From Bacillota bacterium (GTDB taxonomy: Bacteria; Bacillota; Clostridia; DSM-8532): a stretch of 5,243 bases of DNA. The position numbers were made by a program, and so were the translations under genes. This document shows, in pieces, positions 1 to 5,069 of this stretch (its first letter is position 1; every line of letters starts with the position of its first letter). The notes beneath the pieces are model-generated. The model saw only the letters and a list, made by a program, of their open reading frames with translations, ran no database searches and was not told the origin of the DNA. The stretch is taken from positions 1-5,243 of the forward strand of contig JAEYPI010000186.1 of assembly GCA_023410885.1 (NCBI GenBank), given 5' to 3'.

Positions 1-383
1 GTGCAAGGCACCAGCATGCTCCCATCATGAAGCTTCATATGGCAGGAAGGCTCAAGGAACATACCCTCAACATAAAGGGCCAGATCACTTAATAAATCCA
101 GCTTTCCCGAGATGATGTCCGAACCTAAAAAGGAGGCAAAGCTTCCCAACTCATCATTTTCAAAAACACAGCCCTCGCTGTAGATATAAAGGCTGTTAAA
201 ATGCCTCATGACTACAGCGAGGGTCTTTTCTTCGTGTTCATCCAAATGGAGCCATATATCCTGAAATTCTTTTTCAAAGCCATACTTCTCTATATGTGCC
301 AAAAGCGTTGTATTGAGGCTTCCCTCAATTTCCAGATAGCTCATCACCTTCTTGGCATCTTCTTTTCCGGCTCGTTTGATCAT
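1..383 (-). CDS. GNAT-family N-acetyltransferase-like protein (3' part cut by window edge)
   Basis: An open minus-strand frame runs from ATG at 383 off the left edge, giving 127 whole codons with no stop. The N-terminus (MIKRAGKEDAKKVMSYLEIE) and the later segment around residues 28-45 (HIEKYGFEKEFQDIWL) resemble the GNAT-fold proteins common in Clostridia, in which a short helix-rich N-terminal part precedes the acetyl-CoA-binding core. The diagnostic acetyl-CoA motif would lie beyond the edge and is not seen, so the substrate is unknown. The ATG is 7 bases after the ligase stop, and an AGGG-type ribosome site (387-391) overlaps that stop, so translation is probably coupled to the ligase. 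No separate promoter is visible. The coding sequence contains a perfect 12-bp inverted repeat (172-223). The family call rests on remembered resemblance, not on catalytic residues. Confidence 0.75.
   Translation of the reverse strand, partial: MIKRAGKEDAKKVMSYLEIEGSLNTTLLAHIEKYGFEKEFQDIWLHLDEHEEKTLAVVMRHFNSLYIYSEGCVFENDELGSFASFLGSDIISGKLDLLSDLALYVEGMFLEPSCHMKLHDGSMLVPC
172..223. repeat. Perfect 12-bp inverted repeat inside the GNAT gene
   Basis: CCCTCGCTGTAG (172-183) is the exact reverse complement of CTACAGCGAGGG (212-223), separated by 28 bases. A second short stem, AGGC (190-193) with GCCT (203-206), sits within the loop, so the transcript could fold into a two-tier hairpin. No U-tract follows on the minus strand, so it is not a standard terminator. 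It is fully within coding sequence, where it encodes TLAVV and IYSEG on the two sides. Confidence 0.85.
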
Positions 384-390
384 ATTCCCT

Positions 391-2205
391 CTACTCTATT
401 AATCTCTTATTAGCCTTTCTCATATCGACCCCTGCCTTATCAAGATACCGCTTCATCTTCTCAGTTTCAAGAGGTCTTTTAATAGTTAATTTCGTTGTTT
501 TGATAAGCTCTTCATAGCTCATGACAAAATAACGGATGATTTTATACTGTGGAATGCTTTTGTTTAGGTTCTTTATGGCTATTTCCAGTTCATCCCCTAT
601 TCTATCGATTGTATAGCCCTTTTCCTCAAAATATTCTTTATCAATGACAAGTTTCGCACAGACCTGAATATCACCGTCCGGAGCCATGTTACCCCAAGCG
701 AAGGACTCCTTGATACCTGGAATGGCATTTAAAAGGATTTCATATTCCTCAGGGAAAGCTTTTTTCCCATTGGTGAAGACGATCATGGATTTAGCGCGGC
801 CGGTAATTTTTAAATAGCCTCTTTCGTCGATTATCCCCAAGTCACCTGTTCTGAACCAGCCGTTCTTTTCCATTACTTCATTCGTCTCCTCAGGATTTTC
901 GAAGTAACCCAGCATCACATTGGGCCCTCTGGCCAGAACTTCTCCCATCCCGTTTTCATCGGGGTTATCAATAGTAACTTCAACATCCTTAACCGGAATA
1001 CCAATGGTTCCAACTACATTGTGAAAGAACGTTGTGGCACTTATGACAGGGGAAGTCTCTGTCAATCCATATCCCTGAAGAAAAATGATGCCGAAGCTCT
1101 GGAATCCCTTTAAAATTTCAGGATTTATAGGGGCAGCACCCGATACTAATAATCTTAAATCCGGGCCAAGTTTTTCCAAAACAGACCTAAAGAGCTTTCT
1201 TCGGACATCAATGCCCAGCTTCAGCAGAAACTCCGATACATGGGTAACGGCTTTAATAAGGCCCGTTTTCCCCTGTTTTTCAATTCCGTCCAGCACTCTT
1301 CCATAAATGGCTTCGAATATGGCAGGTACCCCAATAAGAATGGTTACCTTAAACTCCTTGATATTCTGGGCCAGATGCCTGATGCCTTCGGAATAGGCAA
1401 TGGTAACACCCATGACTAACATATACATAAGGCCTATGGTATTCTCAAGGGTATGATGAAGGGGTAAAAGTGAAAGATGAACATCGTTAGGATAAATCTT
1501 GATCACAGAAGAAACAGAATTTACATTGCTGGTAACATTCGCATGTGACAACATGACGCCCTTGGAAGCCTTGGTCGTCCCTGATGTAAATAGTAGAATG
1601 GACATCTCGTCACGCTTGATAATGGCACTGGTAAAACGTTTATCGTCTTTATCCAAAAGCTCGTTTCCCTTGCGAATTAAAGAAGCCATGGTTATAAAAC
1701 GTGAATCTCCCGGTACAAGTGGTATTTCATCCATGCAAATAAAGAATTTTAGCGTATTTTCTCTTTTTGAAAGCTCCACCATGGTCTCTTGATAGGCTTG
1801 GCTATAGAAAATAGCCTCCACCCTGCTTCTTTGTATTAGATTTTCTACTTCTAAGACCGGAAGATATTTATCAAAGGGTACACCGACACCAGTACCATTG
1901 ATGATGGAAAAATAGGCCACGCTCCATTCATATCGATTTTCACTATAAACCGAGATAAAGCTCCCTTTCAGGCCCAGATCATGAAGTGCTGTTCCCAACG
2001 CATCCACATCCTGATCCAAGTCCTTATATGTTTTTTCTACGAGCTTTCCGTCCTTCTTGAACTTGAAAGCTGTTTTTGATCCATATTTTGATGCACTTTC
2101 CTTAACAATTTGGCGGCAGTCTGATACCGAAGTCGCTTCGTAATGGCCAAAGCCCCTGACAATTCTTTTCCCGTTGTTGTTGGTGACCTCATATCCTTTA
2201 CTCAT
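391..2205 (-). CDS. AMP-forming long-chain acyl-CoA synthetase/ligase (FadD-like)
   Basis: This 604-residue protein belongs to the adenylate-forming (ANL) superfamily, which activates a carboxylate with ATP to an acyl-AMP and then transfers it to CoA. Motifs, in order: the A3 phosphate loop TSGTTKASKG (about 207-216), PLHH (about 248-251), YGLTETSP (379-386), GWFRTGDLG (449-457, with the ribose-binding Asp at 455) and the hinge region GRAKSMIV (469-476). The C-terminal A10 segment reads TTKLTIKR (570-577). Length and the long insertions fit the long-chain group, which includes eukaryotic ACSL and clostridial FadD-like enzymes; the chain length used cannot be read. No signal peptide or membrane span is visible, so it is probably cytoplasmic or peripheral. 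The frame extends to a GTG at 2214, but that codon overlaps the AGGAG ribosome site, so ATG 2205, 8 bases downstream of it, is preferred. It is first in a unit with the GNAT gene. By eye, the catalytic A10 Lys position holds Thr, which makes activity uncertain. Confidence 0.93.
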   Translation of the reverse strand: MSKGYEVTNNNGKRIVRGFGHYEATSVSDCRQIVKESASKYGSKTAFKFKKDGKLVEKTYKDLDQDVDALGTALHDLGLKGSFISVYSENRYEWSVAYFSIINGTGVGVPFDKYLPVLEVENLIQRSRVEAIFYSQAYQETMVELSKRENTLKFFICMDEIPLVPGDSRFITMASLIRKGNELLDKDDKRFTSAIIKRDEMSILLFTSGTTKASKGVMLSHANVTSNVNSVSSVIKIYPNDVHLSLLPLHHTLENTIGLMYMLVMGVTIAYSEGIRHLAQNIKEFKVTILIGVPAIFEAIYGRVLDGIEKQGKTGLIKAVTHVSEFLLKLGIDVRRKLFRSVLEKLGPDLRLLVSGAAPINPEILKGFQSFGIIFLQGYGLTETSPVISATTFFHNVVGTIGIPVKDVEVTIDNPDENGMGEVLARGPNVMLGYFENPEETNEVMEKNGWFRTGDLGIIDERGYLKITGRAKSMIVFTNGKKAFPEEYEILLNAIPGIKESFAWGNMAPDGDIQVCAKLVIDKEYFEEKGYTIDRIGDELEIAIKNLNKSIPQYKIIRYFVMSYEELIKTTKLTIKRPLETEKMKRYLDKAGVDMRKANKRLIE

Positions 2206-2213
2206 TAATCCCA

Positions 2214-2220
2214 CTCCTCT
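2214..2220 (-). promoter_or_regulatory. Ribosome binding site that fixes the ligase start
   Basis: On the minus strand AGAGGAG lies at 2220-2214, 8 bases before ATG 2205. The upstream in-frame GTG (2214-2212) shares its first base with this site and so cannot use it, which argues for the shorter 604-residue product. Confidence 0.8.
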
Positions 2221-2234
2221 ATTAATATCAGTTT

Positions 2235-2251
2235 ATAATATTAAATATTAT
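2235..2251. repeat. 17-bp AT-only palindrome in the ligase leader
   Basis: ATAATATT (2235-2242) and AATATTAT (2244-2251) are perfect inverted arms around one A. It lies just downstream of the ligase -10 box, at roughly +6 to +22 of the predicted transcript. That is a position where a repressor could bind. Because the region is almost pure A+T, chance is a real alternative. Confidence 0.4.
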
Positions 2252-2263
2252 TACTTGGTCATA

Positions 2264-2292
2264 ATTATACATGAAAAAAATAAAAGTTTCAA
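2264..2292 (-). promoter_or_regulatory. Sigma-A-type promoter for the ligase-GNAT unit
   Basis: Read on minus, TTGAAA (2292-2287) and a perfect TATAAT (2269-2264) are separated by exactly 17 bases. Transcription would start near 2257, leaving a leader of about 50 bases before ATG 2205. The -35 box lies inside the downstream arm of the terminator of the metallopeptidase unit, and the spacer is that terminator's T-tract. This arrangement lets the ligase be transcribed independently of the upstream genes. Confidence 0.7.
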
Positions 2293-2316
2293 GGCCTTTA
2301 GTTTGCCCTGAAACTT
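2273..2316 (-). terminator. Rho-independent terminator of the glyoxalase-metallopeptidase unit
   Basis: The arms 2305-2316 and 2284-2295 form a 12-bp stem on the minus transcript with one G-U pair and a 9-base loop, followed by a T-rich run (TTTTATTTTTTT, including the last stem bases). It lies about 80 bases after the metallopeptidase stop. On the plus strand the hairpin lacks a following T-run, so it works on minus only. Confidence 0.85.
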
Positions 2317-2394
2317 CTGTAATGATGAACATAGTTGATCTATATTTATAAGGTTGATTTTAAGGCACTTCTTTTGGCGAGAAGCAAGTAAATG

Positions 2395-3075
2395 TCAGTC
2401 AAAGATATCCAGAATAAACGCATTAGTTTTGAGCCAATTACGGTGTTCAACAAAATCCGGCATGATTTCCCCAACCTTTTGCCAAAAGGCACTCGAATGA
2501 TTCTTTTGGACGACATGACAGAGCTCGTGAACGATCACATAGTCAATGGCCAATGGGGTAGCCATGATGAGCCGCCACGTCAGATGAATGTGGTTGCGAC
2601 TGCTACAGGAACCCCAACGCTTCCTTGCGCTCGTAATGCGGCAAGCTTCATAAGGAATACCATATGTCCGGGATAATTCAGCTAGCCTTCTCGTTAAAAT
2701 GTCTTTTGCTTGCTTTTTATACCATTTACTTAATACAAGATCAGCTTGGTTCTGATCATGGAAGGGAAACAGCAGGACGCCGTCCTCAAGTTTAATGGAC
2801 TTGACCTTATCAGTCGTAATAATCCTAAGGGTTTCCCCAAGATAAGGTACCTCGCCCCCAGGTTCAACCGAAAAGTGCTTCGCCCGATTCTCTCTCTCCA
2901 AGACTTGCTTCTTTTTGATATCGATCCAGCTTTTCTTTTCAAGAACTAACTTCTCTATCTCTTTTAACGATAGTCTTAAAGGTGCTCTTACAACTAATCT
3001 TGCATCATTGGTAATGGTCAAGCAGACCGACTTTCTTTTGGAGCGGATTAGCTCATCGATGACGATATTAGCCAT
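2395..3075 (-). CDS. YgjP/DUF45-type M48-like zinc metallopeptidase
   Basis: The 226-residue product matches the YgjP-like (DUF45) family of gluzincin-type metal-dependent hydrolases. The conserved family block WGSCSSRNHIHLTWRL lies at 154-169. HELCH at 183-187 supplies two zinc ligands (H183, H187) and the general-base Glu184. The following NHS supplies the probable third ligand, H193, as in YgjP proteins (NHSxxFW). The conserved tail pattern MPDFVEHRNWLK is at 205-216. Residues 1-150 are a charged region without signal peptide or membrane span, so the protein is probably cytosolic. The physiological substrate is unknown; for E. coli YgjP a role in hydrolysing UTP has been proposed, which may or may not apply. 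ATG 3075 is 3 bases after the glyoxalase stop, and a GGAG about 12 bases upstream is inside that gene, so translation is likely coupled. The unit ends at the 2273-2316 terminator. Confidence 0.92.
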   Translation of the reverse strand: MANIVIDELIRSKRKSVCLTITNDARLVVRAPLRLSLKEIEKLVLEKKSWIDIKKKQVLERENRAKHFSVEPGGEVPYLGETLRIITTDKVKSIKLEDGVLLFPFHDQNQADLVLSKWYKKQAKDILTRRLAELSRTYGIPYEACRITSARKRWGSCSSRNHIHLTWRLIMATPLAIDYVIVHELCHVVQKNHSSAFWQKVGEIMPDFVEHRNWLKTNAFILDIFD

Positions 3076-3078
3076 CTT

Positions 3079-3456
3079 TTATCGTTTCTCCGGTACAATT
3101 TCTAACCAATAGCCATCGGGGTCCTCAATAAAGTAAATACCCATGCCCTTGTTTTCATAACAGATACATCCCATTTCTTTATGAAGGGCATAAGCGGCGT
3201 CAAAATCGTCCACCTTAAAGGCAATATGTGTCTCATTATCGCCAAGATCATAGGGCCCTTCCTTGTCTCTCAGCCAAGTGAGTTCGATTCGATTAGCGGT
3301 TATGCCATCCCCCAAAAAAGCCAGAATAAAACGGCCATCCTCAGGACCTTTTCTTGACACCACTTTAAGCCCCAGGGCTTTCTCATAAAAGGCAATGGAT
3401 TTTTCTAGGTTTGTTACATTGATATTGGTGTGATCAATTCTAATGTTCATATTCAT
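3079..3456 (-). CDS. Glyoxalase I-like protein (VOC family, lactoylglutathione lyase type)
   Basis: The 125-residue product has the size and two-module layout of the bacterial glyoxalase I group of the vicinal oxygen chelate superfamily. These enzymes isomerise the hemithioacetal of methylglyoxal and a thiol to a lactoyl-thioester. The four metal ligands expected from E. coli GloA (His5, Glu56, His74, Glu122) have counterparts here: H9 (IDHTNINV), E58 (RIELTW), H77 (ETHIAF) and E119 (WLEIVP). The family signature DPDGYWLEI is at 112-120. In Bacillota without glutathione the thiol partner is uncertain. ATG 3456 has GAAAGGA 4-5 bases upstream; ATG 3450, two codons in, is also possible. It is the first gene of a unit with the metallopeptidase, with its own promoter upstream. 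Because all four ligands are kept, I favour real glyoxalase activity over another VOC function, but the substrate is not proved. Confidence 0.9.
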   Translation of the reverse strand: MNMNIRIDHTNINVTNLEKSIAFYEKALGLKVVSRKGPEDGRFILAFLGDGITANRIELTWLRDKEGPYDLGDNETHIAFKVDDFDAAYALHKEMGCICYENKGMGIYFIEDPDGYWLEIVPEKR

Positions 3457-3480
3457 ATTTTCCTTTCAAAAAATACCTCT

Positions 3481-3502
3481 ATCGAAGCGAGTTTCGCTTG
3501 AT
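3481..3502. repeat. Small inverted repeat in the glyoxalase leader
   Basis: AAGCGA (3485-3490) and TCGCTT (3494-3499) form a 6-bp stem with a 3-base loop. It extends by ATC/GAT outside a single bulged G (3484). In the minus transcript predicted from the promoter at 3517-3545 it would sit about 8 bases from the 5' end. It could protect the 5' end or be an operator; it has no immediate T-run on minus. Confidence 0.5.
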
Positions 3503-3516
3503 GCCTATCATTAGTG

Positions 3517-3545
3517 ATTATATCAAAAAAAGATCATCCTTTCAC
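3517..3545 (-). promoter_or_regulatory. Promoter for the glyoxalase-metallopeptidase unit
   Basis: On minus, GTGAAA (3545-3540, four of six bases like TTGACA) and a perfect TATAAT (3522-3517) are 17 bases apart. The spacer contains a run of seven T. Transcription would start near 3510, about 54 bases before ATG 3456. Confidence 0.55.
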
Positions 3546-3576
3546 TATTATTATGCATGAGCATTTTGCAGAATTA

Positions 3577-3605
3577 TTGAATTGCTGCTTAATATGGCAT
3601 ACAGT
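3577..3605 (+). promoter_or_regulatory. Candidate distal promoter for thymidine kinase
   Basis: TTGAAT (3577-3582) and TACAGT (3600-3605) are 17 bases apart, each with four of six consensus bases. It would give a leader of about 80 bases. This is a weak candidate, competing with the one at 3640-3648. Confidence 0.3.
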
Positions 3606-3639
3606 TTTGCTAATTTCGTTTCTTTATTGTCGAACGGTA

Positions 3640-3648
3640 TGCTAAGAT
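3640..3648 (+). promoter_or_regulatory. Candidate extended -10 promoter for thymidine kinase
   Basis: TGCTAAGAT fits the extended -10 form TGnTAnnAT, preceded by TA. No good -35 box is present (TTCTTT at 3620-3625). Transcription would start near 3655, leaving a short leader of about 38 bases that begins with the GTGTG/CACAC hairpin. Confidence 0.35.
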
Positions 3649-3654
3649 AATAAG

Positions 3655-3668
3655 GTGTGAAACCACAC
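3655..3668 (+). repeat. Short inverted repeat just before the thymidine kinase ribosome site
   Basis: GTGTG (3655-3659) and CACAC (3664-3668) are perfect arms around AAAC, extendable by a G-U pair (3654/3669). It lies 14 bases upstream of the Shine-Dalgarno sequence. It could be a weak hairpin at the transcript's 5' end or a half-site operator. Confidence 0.35.
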
Positions 3669-3682
3669 TAATCTTTTATGAC

Positions 3683-3689
3683 AGGTGAG
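3683..3689 (+). promoter_or_regulatory. Ribosome binding site that fixes the thymidine kinase start
   Basis: AGGTGAG lies 3 bases before ATG 3693. The alternative ATG at 3678 lies upstream of this site and has no ribosome site of its own. The family also normally begins MAxLYFxY, which matches the 3693 start. Confidence 0.75.
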
Positions 3690-3692
3690 ATT

Positions 3693-4346
3693 ATGGCAAA
3701 ACTCTATTTTCGATATGCGGTTATGAACGCAGGTAAATCAACTCAGCTTCTTCAAATAGCCTATGACTACGAGCGGTATAATTCCAGAAAAGTCCTTTGT
3801 CTCAAGCCCCACACCGACACAAAAGAAGGCGAGTATATCATAAGCCGACTTGAGAACGGTGAGATCAAGAGAAAATCGGACTTTTTAATCTATCCGGAGA
3901 AGAATTGGCTTTACAATCGTTTAGTTCAGGAGATTAAAAAAGCCCAAGAACAAGAAAACGACCTCTCCATCGTACTCATTGATGAGGCCCAGTTCCTGTC
4001 CAGGGACAATGTTTGGGAGCTTGCCCGAATCGTTACCGAATACAATCTTCCCGTTATCTGCTTTGGCATTAAGGTCGATGCCCTTGGTAATCCCTTTGAG
4101 GGCAGCACCCACCTCTTCGCCCTTGCTCAGAATATTGAGGAGGTCACCACCCGTGCCATTTGTAGGGTCAGCAAGACCCCTAAAAAAGCAACGATGAACC
4201 TTCGGCTCGTCAATGGAATACCCATATTTGAAGGAAGCCAGGTTGCCATAGAAAACGATCAGGATATTCAGTATTTGCCCGTCAGTCTGGATATTTATAT
4301 GAAGCTCAAGTATGGGAAGATGGTTTTACCGGAAATGAATAGATGA
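3693..4346 (+). CDS. tdk: Thymidine kinase, type II
   Basis: The 217-residue product phosphorylates thymidine (and deoxyuridine) to the monophosphate with ATP in the salvage pathway. It begins MAKLYFRYAVMNAGKST, where MNAGKST (11-17) is the Walker A/P-loop with Lys15. DEAQF (97-101) carries the catalytic Glu98 and the magnesium-site Asp97. FGIKVDALGNPFEGS (124-138) matches the family's FGLRTDFxGxxFxGS block. KKATMNLRLVNG (164-175) and EGSQVAI (180-186) match the thymidine-binding lasso end. The usual structural zinc site, CxxC plus CxxH/C, is degraded: C157 is kept, but the other positions read S160, S198 and I201. The C-terminus is slightly longer than the roughly 190-205 residues common in the family. 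The frame extends back to ATG 3678, but ribosome site and family start favour 3693. It is a single-gene unit diverging from the glyoxalase gene and ends at a strong terminator. Confidence 0.93.
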   Translation: MAKLYFRYAVMNAGKSTQLLQIAYDYERYNSRKVLCLKPHTDTKEGEYIISRLENGEIKRKSDFLIYPEKNWLYNRLVQEIKKAQEQENDLSIVLIDEAQFLSRDNVWELARIVTEYNLPVICFGIKVDALGNPFEGSTHLFALAQNIEEVTTRAICRVSKTPKKATMNLRLVNGIPIFEGSQVAIENDQDIQYLPVSLDIYMKLKYGKMVLPEMNR

Positions 4347-4357
4347 ACGTACTTTTA

Positions 4358-4391
4358 GGGGAGCGGTTAAAGGCCACTCCCCCTTCTTTTT
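4358..4391 (+). terminator. Rho-independent terminator after thymidine kinase
   Basis: GGGGAG (4358-4363) pairs with CTCCCC (4377-4382), extended inward past one C/A mismatch by GG/CC, with a 7-base loop. TTCTTTTT follows. It begins 12 bases after the tdk stop. On the minus strand no T-run follows the stem, so it would at best weakly stop transcription from the converging HAD gene, for which I see no separate terminator. Confidence 0.88.
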
Positions 4392-4427
4392 ATCAATAAG
4401 AACTATATTAATGCCTATTCTCAAAGA

Positions 4428-5069
4428 CTAAAGATAATCAATCACATCAATCAATCGGGTTATACTGTGGTGTGCTAAAGAAATATCCTGATTTCCTGAA
4501 CCGGGATTTATAAAGCCAAAACAGGTTAATCCGGCTGTATAAGCTGCTTTCACTCCTGCCGTTGAATCTTCTACAGCAGCGGCTTCGGAAGGTTCAACAC
4601 CTGCAAGAGCCATAACCTTTTGATAGCACTCAGGAGCGGGTTTCCGCTTTTCAACATCTTCCCCTGTTACCATAAAGCTAAATCGTTCCTTGATTCCAAA
4701 TCGATCCAGAACCTTTTCGACAAAATAACGCAACGAGGAGGATGCCAGACCCATTTTAATCCCTCTATGCTCAAGCTCATCCATTAGCGTTGAAAGGCCC
4801 GGCATGAGGCCTATATTATGTTTTTCCATCATGGATAGAATCAGGTTGTTTTGAAGTAGAACCAGTTTATCAGGATCTGTTGCAAGACCGTATTCTTTAA
4901 TAATATGTGCCCAAAAGGCTTCATTTGCTATTCCTACTGTTGCATCCAGATTGACCGCATTTTCTATGCCATAATCCACTAATATTTGTTCCTTAGCCTT
5001 GCGATGGAGGGGCTCGCTGTCAACAATGACGCCGTCCATATCAAATACCATAAGCTTAATTTGACTCAT
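4428..5069 (-). CDS. HAD-superfamily hydrolase, subfamily IA (beta-phosphoglucomutase/phosphatase-like)
   Basis: The 213-residue product has all four haloacid dehalogenase motifs. Motif I is DMDGVIVDSEP (10-20), with nucleophile Asp10 and acid/base Asp12. Motif II is the Ser in GLASSS (Ser110). Motif III is KRKPAPE, with Lys143. Motif IV is VEDS, with Glu167-Asp168 as magnesium ligands. A helical cap lies between motifs I and II (about 20-85), which is class C1. DSEPLH and KPAPECY are typical of the beta-phosphoglucomutase, 2-deoxyglucose-6-phosphatase and phosphoglycolate phosphatase cluster. These share sequence but differ in substrate, so I do not assign one. An in-frame TAA lies three codons upstream of ATG 5069, so this is the farthest upstream start. 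The ribosome site is weak (GGA, 9 bases upstream). The gene converges on tdk, sharing the gap that holds the tdk terminator. Confidence 0.93.
   Translation of the reverse strand: MSQIKLMVFDMDGVIVDSEPLHRKAKEQILVDYGIENAVNLDATVGIANEAFWAHIIKEYGLATDPDKLVLLQNNLILSMMEKHNIGLMPGLSTLMDELEHRGIKMGLASSSLRYFVEKVLDRFGIKERFSFMVTGEDVEKRKPAPECYQKVMALAGVEPSEAAAVEDSTAGVKAAYTAGLTCFGFINPGSGNQDISLAHHSITRLIDVIDYL

Noticed and set aside
201..413. Plus-strand 70-codon ORF
   Set aside because: It lies antisense to the well-supported GNAT frame and the ligase end, has no ribosome site, and its protein is low-complexity hydrophobic.
1499..1792. Plus-strand 97-codon ORF inside the ligase
   Set aside because: It is antisense to the A3 motif region of the ligase and has no ribosome site, so it is a shadow of the real gene.
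2233..2337. Minus 34-codon ORF starting MFIITEVSGQTK
   Set aside because: It spans the terminator stem, T-tract and promoter, and has no ribosome site.
2376..2392. CTTCT/AGAAG mini-hairpin just after the metallopeptidase stop
   Set aside because: Only 5 bp, with no T-run; the much stronger terminator at 2273-2316 explains the end of the unit.
2392..2676. Plus-strand 94-codon ORF
   Set aside because: It is fully antisense to the metallopeptidase, including its HELCH and WGSC motifs. It has no ribosome site or recognisable domain.
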